Origin: Amycolatopsis mediterranei
Lineage (GTDB): Bacteria > Actinomycetota > Actinomycetes > Mycobacteriales > Pseudonocardiaceae
Direction: 5' to 3'
Assembly (NCBI RefSeq): GCF_026017845.1
Contig: NZ_CP100416.1
Coordinates: forward strand, 7,001,783-7,048,556
Length of the DNA: 46,774 bases
Part shown: piece by piece, positions 7,821 through 16,487 of the stretch
How the letters are laid out: each line of letters begins with the position of its first letter
Position numbering within the stretch: position 1 is the first letter of the stretch
Program-made: the position numbers and the translations under genes
Notes under the pieces: generated by a model
Databases searched by the model: none
Seen by the model: the letters and a program-made list of their open reading frames with translations, nothing else
Told to the model about the DNA's origin: nothing

Positions 7821-9095
7821 ATGAGACTGCTGCCGTTCGTCGCTGCGCTGGCCCTGCTGGCCGGCTGCGCGCCCACCCAGTCCGCACCCGCGGGCGGCGG
7901 CGCGGACGACAAGACCGGCACCGTCCGCGTGTGGCTGTTCGACGAAGCCGGCCGCGCCCCGAAAGAAGCCGCGGTCAAGGACGCGATCGCCGAGTTCAAG
8001 GCGGCCCACGCCGGCGTCGAGGTCGACGTCCAGTGGGTGCCGGTCGAAGGGCGCGCCGACAAGTTCTCCGGTGCCTTCAACGACCCGGCCAACGCCCCGG
8101 ACGTCGCCGAGTTCGGCAACACGGACGTCTCGAACTACGCGGCCACCGGGGCGCTGGCCGACCTGACCGGCGACCTCGCGGCGTGGCCCGAGAGCAAGGA
8201 CTTCATCCCGACCGTGCTGGACACCGCGAAGTCCGGCGGCCAGACCTACGGCCTGCCCTGGTACACCGGCATCCGCGCGTTGTACTACCGCACCGACGTC
8301 TTCACCGAACTCGGCCTCAAGCCGCCGGCCACGCTGGCCGAGCTGACCGACACCGCCCGCCGGATCCGCACCGCCAAGCCGGACCTCTACGGCATCGCCG
8401 TCGGCGGCAAGTACACCTACGCGATGCTGCCCTTCCTCTGGGCCAACGGCGGGGAGCTGGCGCAGGAGCAGGGCGGCAAGTGGACGTCGACGGTCACCGG
8501 TGAGCAGGCCAAGGCGGGCGTGACGCAGTACGCGAACCTGCTCAAGGACGACATCTGCCCGCCCGCTCAGTGCGCCAACCTGACCGGCACGCAGAGCGTC
8601 ACGGCGTTCGCCGGCGGCAAGGCCGGGATGACCATCGGCGGCGACTTCAACCGCAAGGCCGTCGAGCAGGGTGCGGTGAAGGGCAAGTACGCCGTCGTGC
8701 CGCTGCCGGGCCTGACTGTGGGGAGCACTGCGCCCGCCTTCGCCGGCGGCAACCTGCTGGGCGTGTTCAAGGCGAGCAAGCACCGCAGCCTGGCGCTGGA
8801 GTTCGTCGAGCTGCTCGGCGGCGCGAAGTACCAGGAGAAGATGTACGCCGCGATGGGCAACCTGCCGACGCTGAGCACCGTGCAGCAGAAGCTCGCCGCG
8901 AACGACCCGTTCCTCAAGCCGTTCGTCGACACCCTGAAGGCGGGCACGAAGTTCGTCCCGGCGACGCCGGCCTGGTCGAAGATCGACAGCCAGAACGTGC
9001 TGCCGACGGCCGTGCAGCAGATCGCCACCGGCGGGAAGGACCCGTCGGCGGCGCTGGCGGACGCGGCCGCGGCGATGAACAAGGCCTTCGGCTAG
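7821..9095 (+). CDS. ABC sugar importer, substrate-binding lipoprotein (DasA-like)
   Basis: Family 1 extracellular solute-binding protein of 424 residues. The lipobox LLAGC places the modified cysteine at residue 16, so the mature protein is membrane-anchored outside the cell. The body shows the usual two-lobe pattern (VRVWLFDE, PDVAEFGNTDVSNYAATGALADLT, YGLPWYTGIRALYYR, FAGGNLLGVFKASKH). ATG with GGAGG six bases upstream. Two permease genes and a GH20 hexosaminidase follow in tight succession, so the probable ligand is N,N'-diacetylchitobiose or a related chito-oligosaccharide, possibly with an oxidised end. The ligand is inferred from context. Confidence 0.88.
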   Translation: MRLLPFVAALALLAGCAPTQSAPAGGGADDKTGTVRVWLFDEAGRAPKEAAVKDAIAEFKAAHAGVEVDVQWVPVEGRADKFSGAFNDPANAPDVAEFGNTDVSNYAATGALADLTGDLAAWPESKDFIPTVLDTAKSGGQTYGLPWYTGIRALYYRTDVFTELGLKPPATLAELTDTARRIRTAKPDLYGIAVGGKYTYAMLPFLWANGGELAQEQGGKWTSTVTGEQAKAGVTQYANLLKDDICPPAQCANLTGTQSVTAFAGGKAGMTIGGDFNRKAVEQGAVKGKYAVVPLPGLTVGSTAPAFAGGNLLGVFKASKHRSLALEFVELLGGAKYQEKMYAAMGNLPTLSTVQQKLAANDPFLKPFVDTLKAGTKFVPATPAWSKIDSQNVLPTAVQQIATGGKDPSAALADAAAAMNKAFG

Positions 9096-10042
9096 TGGTG
9101 ACGGTCCAGGAAGCCCCTTCCGTCACGGCCCCCGCGCGGCGGCCGAGGCGGAAGGGGGACGGCCGGGCCGCCGCGCTCTACCTCGCCCCGGCGGGCGTCC
9201 TGCTCGCCGCGCTGCTGGCCTACCCGATCTACCAGCTGGTCCTGATCTCCTTCTACGACTACGGCCAGCCACAGGCCGCGGGCAACGCCCCGCTGGTCTT
9301 CCTCGGCTTCGCGAACTACGCCGAGCTGCTGTCCCAGGCGCAGTTCTGGACCGTGCTCGGCAAGACGGTCGGGTTCGCCGCGGCCTGCGTCGCCGGTTCG
9401 CTGATCGTCGGCACCGGGCTCGCGGTGCTGGCTTCGCGGGTGCGTTCGCTGCCCCGCACGCTGCTGTTCCTGGCCGCGCTGGGCGCGTGGTCGACGCCGG
9501 CGATCGCGGGCTCCTACGTCTGGCTGTTCCTCTTCGACACCGACTTCGGCCTGGTCAACGAGGTGCTGTCGGGTCTCGGGCTGCCGTTCGAGCACCACTC
9601 GTGGACCTTCGGCACGCTCGACGCCTTCGGCTTGGTCGCGGCCGAGGTGATCTGGTGCTCGTTCCCGTTCGTGCTCGTCACGATGTACGCCGGGATCAAG
9701 GGGGTGCCGGACGAGGTGCTCGAAGCCGCGTCGCTCGACGGCGCCTCGGCGTGGCGCACGACGTGGACGATCGTGCTGCCGATGGTGCGGCCGCTGCTGA
9801 TGATCGCGACCGTCCAGTCGATCATCTGGGACTTCAAGGTGTTCACCCAGATCTACGTGATGACCAACGGCGGCGGCGTGGCCGGACGCAACCTGGTCCT
9901 CAACGTCTACGCCTACCAGCAGGCCTTCGCCGGGCAGGAGTACGGCCTCGGCTCGGCGATCGGAGTCGTGATGACGCTGTTGCTGCTGTCGGTCACCGGG
10001 CTGTACGTCCGGACGCAGCGCCGGAGCGAAGCATGGCTGTGA
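9095..10042 (+). CDS. ABC sugar importer permease (MalF/UgpA type, DasB-like)
   Basis: Inner-membrane permease of 315 residues with about six membrane segments. The EAA loop that docks the ATPase is visible as EAASLDGASAWRTTWTIVLPMV near residues 210-230. The GTG at 9095 overlaps the upstream stop (TAGTG); a second GTG follows immediately at 9098, so the exact start is uncertain by one codon. The reading frame overlaps the next permease by ten bases. Together with the preceding lipoprotein and the following permease it forms a carbohydrate-uptake (CUT1) transporter. No ATP-binding subunit gene is nearby. Confidence 0.9.
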   Translation: MVTVQEAPSVTAPARRPRRKGDGRAAALYLAPAGVLLAALLAYPIYQLVLISFYDYGQPQAAGNAPLVFLGFANYAELLSQAQFWTVLGKTVGFAAACVAGSLIVGTGLAVLASRVRSLPRTLLFLAALGAWSTPAIAGSYVWLFLFDTDFGLVNEVLSGLGLPFEHHSWTFGTLDAFGLVAAEVIWCSFPFVLVTMYAGIKGVPDEVLEAASLDGASAWRTTWTIVLPMVRPLLMIATVQSIIWDFKVFTQIYVMTNGGGVAGRNLVLNVYAYQQAFAGQEYGLGSAIGVVMTLLLLSVTGLYVRTQRRSEAWL

Positions 10043-10881
10043 AGCGTCCGGGGCGGCTGATCGCCGAAGTCGTCACCGTCGTGATCGCCGGGATCGTCGC
10101 GTTCCCGCTCTACTGGATGCTGCTGTCGGCGGTGAAGCCGCCGGGTGAGATCCAGTCGGCGAACCCGAAGCCGTGGACGTTCAGCCCGTCGTTCGACAGC
10201 TTCTCGCGCGTCCTCACGGTGTCGGGCTTCGGGCGGTACTTCGTCAACAGCCTGCTCGTGGCGCTGGTCGTCGTCGCGCTGTCGCTGCTGCTGTCGTTCC
10301 TTTCGGCGGTGGCTCTGACGCGGTTTTCCTTCAAGGGCCGGACCGTGCTGCTGGTGATGACGCTGGTCGCCCAGATGGTGCCGGTGGAGGCGCTGACCAT
10401 CCCGTTGTTCTTCCTGATGCGCCAGATCGGCGGGGTCGTGCCGGCCTTCGGGCTGAACGAACTGGGTTCGCTGGTGCTGGTGCACCTGGCGTTCAGCCTG
10501 CCGTTCGCGATCTGGATGCTGCGCGGGTTCGTCGCCGCGGTGCCGGTGGAGCTGGAGGACGCAGCGGCTCTCGACGGCGCGTCCCGGATGCGGTTCACCT
10601 GGCAGATCCTGTTCCCGCTGGTGGCGCCCGGGCTGGTCGCGGTCAGCGTGCTCGCGTTCATCCACGCCTGGAACGACTTCCTCTTCGCCAAGACGTTCAT
10701 CGTCTCCAAGACCGAGAACCAGACGCTGCCGCAGGCGATCCTGGTGTTCTTCAAGCCGGAGGACACCGATTGGGGCGCGGTGATGGCGTCGTCGACGCTG
10801 ATGACGATCCCGGTGCTGGTGTTCTTCGTCCTCGTCCAACGACGGCTGGTGTCCGGCATGGCCGGCGCCGTGAAGGGCTGA
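10033..10881 (+). CDS. ABC sugar importer permease (MalG/UgpE type, DasC-like)
   Basis: Second CUT1 permease, 282 residues, about six membrane helices beginning with VVTVVIAGIVAFPLYWMLL. The EAA loop appears as LEDAAALDGASRMRFTWQIL (around residues 174-193). ATG at 10033 lies inside the end of the previous gene, a ten-base overlap that implies coupled translation. The stop is one base before the GH20 start. The pair of permeases without an ATPase is typical of actinobacterial sugar importers that share the multitask ATPase MsiK, encoded elsewhere. Confidence 0.9.
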   Translation: MAVKRPGRLIAEVVTVVIAGIVAFPLYWMLLSAVKPPGEIQSANPKPWTFSPSFDSFSRVLTVSGFGRYFVNSLLVALVVVALSLLLSFLSAVALTRFSFKGRTVLLVMTLVAQMVPVEALTIPLFFLMRQIGGVVPAFGLNELGSLVLVHLAFSLPFAIWMLRGFVAAVPVELEDAAALDGASRMRFTWQILFPLVAPGLVAVSVLAFIHAWNDFLFAKTFIVSKTENQTLPQAILVFFKPEDTDWGAVMASSTLMTIPVLVFFVLVQRRLVSGMAGAVKG

Positions 10882-10882
10882 C

Positions 10883-12250
10883 ATGGCTTTCGACACCCTG
10901 CTCCCCCGCCCGGTTTCGGTGACGCCCGCGCCGGGTTCGTGCCCCTGTCCGTCCACTGTGGACGTCCGGACCGGCGCCCTGCCGGCGGAGGGCTATCGGC
11001 TCACCGTTTCCCCGGCCGGCGTGGTCCTGGAGGCGGCCGATTTCGCCGGGGAGTGTCACGGCCGGGAGACGCTGCGGCAGCTCGCGGGGCCGTCCGCGTT
11101 CCGGGTGGCCGGGTTCGCACCTTCGTCCCTGCCGTGCGGCGTGGTCGAGGACCACCCGCGGTTCGGCTGGCGCGGGTGTCTGCTCGACGTGGCCCGGCAC
11201 TTCCGGACCAAGGCCGAGGTGCTCCGGTTCGTCGACCTGCTGGCCGCGCACAAGCTGAACGTGCTGAACCTGCACCTCACCGACGACCAGGGCTGGCGCT
11301 TCGAGGTCCCCGCGTTCCCCCGGCTGACGTCGGTGGGCGGCTGGCGGCCGTCGTCGATGGCCGGCAGCGGAGGTGTGCAGGACGGGCGTCCGCACGGCGG
11401 GTTCTACACCGGCGACGACCTGCGCGAGATCGTCGCCTACGCCGCTTCGCGGGCCATCACGGTGGTGCCGGAGATCGACATCCCGGGCCACGCGCGGGCG
11501 GCCTTGGCGGCCTACCCCGCGCTGGGGACAGCGTCGTCCTACGAAGTCTGGACCGCCTGGGGCATCAGCACTTCGCTGCTGTCACCGTCTCCGTCTGCTT
11601 TGGACTTCTTCCGCCAGGTGTTCGACCACCTGCTGGACATCTTCCCGTCGAAGGTGATCGCCTTGGGCGGCGACGAGACGCCGGGCGCGACCGACGAGCA
11701 CCGCGCGTTCGTGCGACAGCTGGCGGAGTACCTGGTGGCCCGCGGCCGCACCCCGATGGGCTGGGACGAAGTCCTCGACATCGACGGCCTCCCGCCGATG
11801 GTGATCGGTGCGTGGCGCAACGAAGACGCGGGCCTGCGGGCGGCTTCGGCGGGGCACGACGTGGTGCTGTGCCCGGAGCAGCACGTGTACCTGGACCACC
11901 GGCAGTCCGACCATCCCGACGAGCCGATCCCGGTCGGGGAGGTGCACACGCTGGAGGACGTCTACGCGTACGAGCCGGCGCTGAGCGGCCCGCGGTTGCG
12001 GGGGGTGCAGGCGCAGGTGTGGAGCGAACACCTGGACAGCGTCCGGCGGGTGGACTACATGGCGTTCCCGCGGTTGTCGGCGTTCGCGGAGGTGGCGTGG
12101 AGCACGGGGCCGCGGGAGTACGCGGAGTTCCTGCCGCGGCTGCGGGACCACCACCTGCCCCGCCTGGACGCGCTCGGCGTGGAGTACCGGCCGCTGGACG
12201 GGCCGCACCCCTGGCAGACGCGGCCGGGGGTGCCGGGCCGGCCGCGCTGA
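10883..12250 (+). CDS. GH20 beta-N-acetylhexosaminidase, cytoplasmic
   Basis: Glycoside hydrolase family 20 enzyme of 455 residues. A short N-terminal GH20b-like domain is followed by a TIM barrel containing HLTDDQGWRFEVP (about 130-142), VPEIDIPGHARA and the catalytic pair in GGDET (Asp264, Glu265), with QVWSEHLD downstream. GH20 enzymes use substrate-assisted catalysis and remove terminal beta-GlcNAc or GalNAc. No signal peptide is present, so it should act on sugars imported by the adjacent ABC transporter, splitting chitobiose or C1-oxidised chitobiose. The start is one base after the permease stop. Its stop abuts the convergent M64 gene stop with no spacer (TGATCA). Confidence 0.92.
   Translation: MAFDTLLPRPVSVTPAPGSCPCPSTVDVRTGALPAEGYRLTVSPAGVVLEAADFAGECHGRETLRQLAGPSAFRVAGFAPSSLPCGVVEDHPRFGWRGCLLDVARHFRTKAEVLRFVDLLAAHKLNVLNLHLTDDQGWRFEVPAFPRLTSVGGWRPSSMAGSGGVQDGRPHGGFYTGDDLREIVAYAASRAITVVPEIDIPGHARAALAAYPALGTASSYEVWTAWGISTSLLSPSPSALDFFRQVFDHLLDIFPSKVIALGGDETPGATDEHRAFVRQLAEYLVARGRTPMGWDEVLDIDGLPPMVIGAWRNEDAGLRAASAGHDVVLCPEQHVYLDHRQSDHPDEPIPVGEVHTLEDVYAYEPALSGPRLRGVQAQVWSEHLDSVRRVDYMAFPRLSAFAEVAWSTGPREYAEFLPRLRDHHLPRLDALGVEYRPLDGPHPWQTRPGVPGRPR
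10951..10963. repeat. Iterated palindrome, copy 2 (GTCCACTGTGGAC)
   Basis: Exact 13-base palindrome in the 5' part of the GH20 gene. See also 532, 24194 and 45413. Confidence 0.6.
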
Positions 12251-13999
12251 TCACGGCAGCAGCGTCACCGTGACCGATTTCGTCGGGCCCACGTTCCCCG
12301 CCGCGTCGATCGACCGGTACTCGATCCGGTGCCGGCCGTATCCCGGCTTCCGGTCGGCGAACGGCGAGATCGTGAGCCCGCCGTCACCCAGGTTGCCGTA
12401 CGCCAAGCCGTCGATCTCCGTGCCGCGCGGGGTGAACAGGTACGGCGCGTTCGGGTCCGTCGGCCAGCCGTAGTACTTGTGCCAGCCGTCGCCGTCGACG
12501 CGGAACTCCGGCATTCCGTCCGGTGACTTCAAGCGCATCGTGAACGAACCGTGGTACACGGTGCCCGCCGGCAGCTCCGCCGTCGTCTCCGGGCCCGTCG
12601 CGTCGACCGTCCACGTCAGCGTCGTGCCGCCGGTCGTCGCGGTGAGCGTGTGCGCGCCACGGGAAGCGTCGAGGGCGAAGTCGGAGCCGGTTCCGGCGAA
12701 CCGGCCGTCGAGCGCCCAGGCGACCTGCGGGATCGAGCCGGTCGGCTCGCCGGTTTCGACGTAGACCACGTCGTGGCCGCCGACCGGGCGAGAAACCGTC
12801 GTCGACGCCACCACCGCCGGGCCGCCGGCCGGCGGCGTGGCCACCGCCGTGTCGACCGTCCAGGTGCGGGTCGCCGACGGGCGGGCGGCCGGGTCGCGGA
12901 CGAACGGCGTCGGGTCGGTCACCGTCGCCGTCAGCGTGTGCTTGCCCGGCTTGACGGGCAGTTGCCGCAGGTCGAGCGCGTCGGAACCGCGCACCGGGAC
13001 ACCGTCGAGGGCCCAGCGGACGTCCAGGCGATGGCTCACCGGGTGCATCGAGCGTAGCCACACGACGCGGTCGGCGCCGATCGTCCCGGCCGGGGTGCCG
13101 CCGCTGACGAGCGGCACCTTCGCCGCGATCCGTTGCGTCATCCGTTCGCGGCCGACCTGGTCGAACGCGTAGCCGAGCGTCTTCATCATCGAGTGCCTGC
13201 TCGGCCGCCACACCCCGGTCTGGGTGTAGAGCCCGCCTTCGAAACGGCCGATCGTGCCACCGGACTCGCTGGGTTCGCCGAGCCAGCGCCACCACTTCGC
13301 GTGCTGGGCGCGCATCTGCTGTTCGGTCAGCAGCGTGTGGTGGATCGAGTCCGGCTCGCCGCCCTCGTACGCACCGCCCGGGACGTTGCGGGCGTAGTAG
13401 TCGTACTCGTCGTCCAGACCACCGAGCGAATGGCCCAGTTCGTGCGGGGAGATCAGCGCCGACAACGCGTTCCCGCCGGACGCCGTGGCGTAGGTGCCGC
13501 CCGCGCCGCCGTAGGTGCTGCTGTTGCCGATCGCCAGGATCTGCCGGTTCGCCGCGGAAGTACCGGGCACCAGGTCGGCGTACCGCTGGGCGGCCGCGTC
13601 GTCGACGGTCAGCAGCCGCTGGACGCTCTGCGGGTTGCAGCCGCCCCAGAAACCCATGTCCAGCGGGGTGTCGCGCCGCGGCGCGGCCAGGCCGGGGTCA
13701 CAGTCCACACCGGACTCGGGCGAGGCGATCGAAACGGCGTAGACGTTGAAGTAGCTGCGGTAGGACTTGAACGGCTCGAGCGACCACAGGGTGCTGACGT
13801 GCCGCTCGACGTCGGCGAAGAACTTCGGCTGTTCGGCGGCGGTGTAGCCGTCCCCGAGGACGACGAGGTTGAACCGCTGCGCGACCGGTCCGGTCACCTG
13901 GACCTCGGTGACGGTGGCGGCCGGCTCGGCGGCCTGGGCCGGGACGGCGATCCCGGCGGTCAAGACGAGCGCGGCGACGAACCCGGCCCACTTCCGCAT
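12251..13999 (-). CDS. Secreted M64 (IgA-peptidase-like) zinc metallopeptidase
   Basis: About 582 residues with a Sec signal peptide (MRKWAGFVAALVLTAGIAVPAQAA). The catalytic region carries HELGHSLGGLDDEYD starting at His186: the HExxH zinc motif with a downstream Asp/Glu, as in peptidase family M64. The C-terminal half has repeated Ig/bacterial chitobiase-like stretches (GKHTLTATVTD, GAHTLTATT, HRIEYRSIDAAGNVG), probably for substrate or wall binding. ATG at 13999 is chosen because GGGGAG lies seven bases upstream; an earlier ATG at 14041 lacks this. It is monocistronic, convergent with GH20 at zero spacing, and preceded by a possible promoter at about 14082. The target protein is unknown. 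Confidence 0.87.
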   Translation of the reverse strand: MRKWAGFVAALVLTAGIAVPAQAAEPAATVTEVQVTGPVAQRFNLVVLGDGYTAAEQPKFFADVERHVSTLWSLEPFKSYRSYFNVYAVSIASPESGVDCDPGLAAPRRDTPLDMGFWGGCNPQSVQRLLTVDDAAAQRYADLVPGTSAANRQILAIGNSSTYGGAGGTYATASGGNALSALISPHELGHSLGGLDDEYDYYARNVPGGAYEGGEPDSIHHTLLTEQQMRAQHAKWWRWLGEPSESGGTIGRFEGGLYTQTGVWRPSRHSMMKTLGYAFDQVGRERMTQRIAAKVPLVSGGTPAGTIGADRVVWLRSMHPVSHRLDVRWALDGVPVRGSDALDLRQLPVKPGKHTLTATVTDPTPFVRDPAARPSATRTWTVDTAVATPPAGGPAVVASTTVSRPVGGHDVVYVETGEPTGSIPQVAWALDGRFAGTGSDFALDASRGAHTLTATTGGTTLTWTVDATGPETTAELPAGTVYHGSFTMRLKSPDGMPEFRVDGDGWHKYYGWPTDPNAPYLFTPRGTEIDGLAYGNLGDGGLTISPFADRKPGYGRHRIEYRSIDAAGNVGPTKSVTVTLLP

Positions 14000-14081
14000 G
14001 GCGGCACTCCCCTGGTCGGCGATCTTCCTGGTGTACCGCACGGAATGCGGCGCCGGAACCGCCAGAAGTCGCCAGCTGAGA

Positions 14082-14098
14082 AGTATAGAACGTTATAC
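14082..14098 (-). promoter_or_regulatory. Possible -10 element and palindrome upstream of the M64 gene
   Basis: On the minus strand TATACT (14087-14082) is a good -10 hexamer. It is embedded in an imperfect inverted repeat with GTATA/TATAC arms around AACGTT at 14083-14098, which overlaps the end of the response regulator gene. The -35 match is poor. Confidence 0.3.
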
Positions 14099-14761
14099 GC
14101 GACTCAGCCGGTACCAGACTTCCGGGCGGCCGACCTGGCCGTAGTGCGGCTCGCGGTGGGCCATGCCGTTGTCCGCCAAGTACTCGAGGTACCTTCGCGC
14201 CGTCACGCGGGAGGCGCCGATCGCGCTGGCCGCCGCGCCGGCCGAAAGTCCCTCCGCCGCGCCGGAAAGCGCGTCGGTGATCGCCTCCAGCGTCTGGACG
14301 CTCATGCCCTTCGGGAGCGGGGGTTGCTCGGTCGTGCGCAACGCCCCGAGGGCCCGGTCGATCTCCGCCTGGCCGGTGACCTCGCCGGACGCGTCGCGGA
14401 ATTCCGCGTAGCGCTCGAGCTTTTCGCGCAGGGTCGCGAACGTGAAGGGCTTGAGCAGGTACTGCACCACACCGACCGACACCGCCGCCTTGACCAGGGC
14501 GAGGTCGCGCGCCGACGTCACCGCGATGACGTCGATCGGGAGCCCCGCCGCGCGCAGGGACCGGCACACCGCCAGTCCGTGCGTGTCCGGCAGGTAGAAG
14601 TCCAGCAGCACCAGGTCGACCGGCTCGCGTTCGCAGAACCGCAGCGCGTCGCCGCCGGAGTGGACCACGCCGGCCACCGCGAACCCGGGGAGCCGCTCGA
14701 CGTAGACGCGGTGCGCCTCCGCGGCCACCGGCTCGTCCTCCACCACCAGCACGCGGATCAC
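14093..14761 (-). CDS. Response regulator, CitB/DcuR type
   Basis: 222 residues. A receiver domain with the acidic pocket (Glu8, Asp9), phospho-acceptor Asp54 in LVLLDFYLPD, and the late KPF lysine is followed by a linker and a C-terminal HTH (SAGAAASAIGASRVTARRYLEYL) as in CitB/DcuR regulators. GTG start overlapping the histidine kinase stop by GTGA. With the kinase it forms a two-component system. The divergent dctA-type gene at 16488 is the obvious target, so the pair probably senses C4-dicarboxylates or citrate and activates uptake. Confidence 0.9.
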   Translation of the reverse strand: MIRVLVVEDEPVAAEAHRVYVERLPGFAVAGVVHSGGDALRFCEREPVDLVLLDFYLPDTHGLAVCRSLRAAGLPIDVIAVTSARDLALVKAAVSVGVVQYLLKPFTFATLREKLERYAEFRDASGEVTGQAEIDRALGALRTTEQPPLPKGMSVQTLEAITDALSGAAEGLSAGAAASAIGASRVTARRYLEYLADNGMAHREPHYGQVGRPEVWYRLSRV

Positions 14762-16332
14762 CGGCCCGCCTCCTGCCGCGGCAGCCGCACGGTGAACACG
14801 GCGCCGCCCTCCCGGCCGACCTCGACCGTGCCGCCGTAGCGGCGCACCGCCTGCCCGACCAGGGCGAGCCCGAGCCCGTGGCCGTCCTCCGCCTTCGTCG
14901 ACCAGCCGCGGCGGAACACGTCGGCGTCCTCGGGCACGCCGGGCCCGGTGTCGGCGACACGCAGCAGCAGCCCGTCTTCGCCGGTGCGCGCGGTGACGAC
15001 GACCGACGGCTTGCCGCCGCCGCGCACGGCCGCGTCGAGGCCGTTGTCGATCAGGTTGCCGAGGATCGTCACCAGGTCGCGGGCCTCGATCCCGAGCGAG
15101 ACGTCGTCGATCACGGTGTCCGGGGTGACGGTCAGCTCGACCCCGCGCTCGCTCGCTTCGGCCGCCTTGCCCAGCAGCAGGGCGGCGAGCACCGGCTCGG
15201 CGACGGCGCCGACGACCCGGTCGGTCAGTTCCTGCGCGAGCACGAGTTCGGCGGTGGCGAACTCGACGGCCTGCTCGGGTTTGCCGATCTCGACGAGGGA
15301 AACGACCGTGTGGAGCCGGTTCGCCGCCTCGTGCGCCTGCGACCGCAGCGCCTCGGCGAGGCCACGGGCGGTGGTCAGCTCACCGGTCAGCGACTGCAGT
15401 TCGGTGTGGTCGCGCAGGACGACGACGGTGCCCTGCGAGCGCCCGCCCGAGCGGACGGCGGTCGTGCTGACCAGCAGCACGCGCGAGTCGGTCAGGTGCA
15501 GTTCCTCGGCCCGGTTCTCCGCCGACGTGAACGCTTCGGCCAGCCCGTCCGGCAGGCCCAGCGTCGCCAGGTCGCGGCCCACCGGGTCGGTGCCGAGGCC
15601 GAGCAGCGTGCGCGCGCCGTCGTTGCAGAGGCCGATCCGCCCGTCCCGGCCGACGAGCAGCACACCTTCGCGGACCGAATGCAGGACGGCTTCGTGGTAC
15701 TCGAAGAGGTTGCTCAGCTCGTCCGGCGCGACGCCCCGGGTCTGGCGCCGCAGCCGGGCGCTGATCAGCCAGCCGCCGAGCGCGCCCACCAGCAGGACCG
15801 CGGCCGCGACCCCGAACAGCGGCCACAGGCGTTCGCGCAGCTCGGCCGAGATCGCCTTGACGGTGATCCCGACCGCGACCAGCGCGATCACCCGGTGGCC
15901 GGCGTCGAACACCGGCACGACCGTGCGCACCGACGGGCCGAGCGAGCCGGTGTAGGTCTCGGTGTACTCCGCGCCCCGCTGCGCCTGGGCGATGGTCCCG
16001 ATGTAGTGCTGCCCGATCAGCGACGGCGTCGGGTGCGTGTACCGGATCCCGGCCGGGCTCATGATCGTGACGAAGTCGACGTGGCTGTGGTCCTGCACGC
16101 GCAGCGCGTACGGCTGGAGCGTCGCGCTCGGGTTCGGCGTCCCCACCGCCGCCGCGACGCTGGGCGCGTCGGCGACCGTCAAGGCGACCGTGCGGACCTG
16201 GTCGCGCGCGTTCTGGTCCACGGCCTGCTGCGCGTCGAGGTAGGCGAAGGTGATCCCGGCGCCGGCCAGCACGCAGAGCACGACGAGCTGCAGCACGAGC
16301 AGCTGGCGCGCCAGGCTCCAATGGGACCGCAA
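14758..16332 (-). CDS. Sensor histidine kinase, CitA/DcuS type
   Basis: Membrane kinase of about 524 residues. TM1 (QLLVLQLVVLCVLAGAGI) is followed by an extracytoplasmic Cache-like sensor domain (residues 35-160), TM2 (WPLFGVAAAVLLVGALGG), a PAS domain, a phospho-acceptor region (HEAANRLHTVVSLVEIG) and a HATPase domain with N box NLIDNGLDA, DTGPGVP and GHGLGLAL. The architecture matches citrate/C4-dicarboxylate sensors. The start is uncertain: the frame is open to an ATG at 16401, but the only strong ribosome binding site, GAGGAGG at 16344-16350, best serves a TTG at 16332; a GTG at 16344 touches the site. Transcribed with its regulator, divergent from dctA. Confidence 0.87.
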   Translation of the reverse strand: MRSHWSLARQLLVLQLVVLCVLAGAGITFAYLDAQQAVDQNARDQVRTVALTVADAPSVAAAVGTPNPSATLQPYALRVQDHSHVDFVTIMSPAGIRYTHPTPSLIGQHYIGTIAQAQRGAEYTETYTGSLGPSVRTVVPVFDAGHRVIALVAVGITVKAISAELRERLWPLFGVAAAVLLVGALGGWLISARLRRQTRGVAPDELSNLFEYHEAVLHSVREGVLLVGRDGRIGLCNDGARTLLGLGTDPVGRDLATLGLPDGLAEAFTSAENRAEELHLTDSRVLLVSTTAVRSGGRSQGTVVVLRDHTELQSLTGELTTARGLAEALRSQAHEAANRLHTVVSLVEIGKPEQAVEFATAELVLAQELTDRVVGAVAEPVLAALLLGKAAEASERGVELTVTPDTVIDDVSLGIEARDLVTILGNLIDNGLDAAVRGGGKPSVVVTARTGEDGLLLRVADTGPGVPEDADVFRRGWSTKAEDGHGLGLALVGQAVRRYGGTVEVGREGGAVFTVRLPRQEAGR

Positions 16333-16487
16333 CGTCGGGGGCACCTCCTCATACCAGCACACGCGCCCGCCCGGTGTCCGAACCGGACGGTCGATCATCA
16401 CACGAACTCAATGAACACAAGTGAGCCGGATCACCGAACTCGGCCTACAGTGTGCCGCAACCTGAACACCCCTAGCTGGAGGCAACG

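Noticed and set aside
4934..8122. Very long leftward open frame (over 1000 codons) opposite the GntP and lactonase genes
   Set aside because: It is antisense to genes with clear family matches. Its composition (Arg/Gly/Asp-rich) is the usual shadow of high-GC coding sequence.
10883..12250. GH20 enzyme as an extracellular chitinase-system member
   Set aside because: No Sec, Tat or lipoprotein signal is present at the N-terminus, and it is encoded next to an ABC importer, so a cytoplasmic location fits better.
12247..12254. TGATCACG at the zero-gap GH20/M64 junction, resembling the stop-donating repeat at 19831
   Set aside because: Only a single short copy is present, and TGATCA(C) also occurs inside uvrA and other genes. 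The abutting stops are real, but relation to the 21-bp repeat is not supported.
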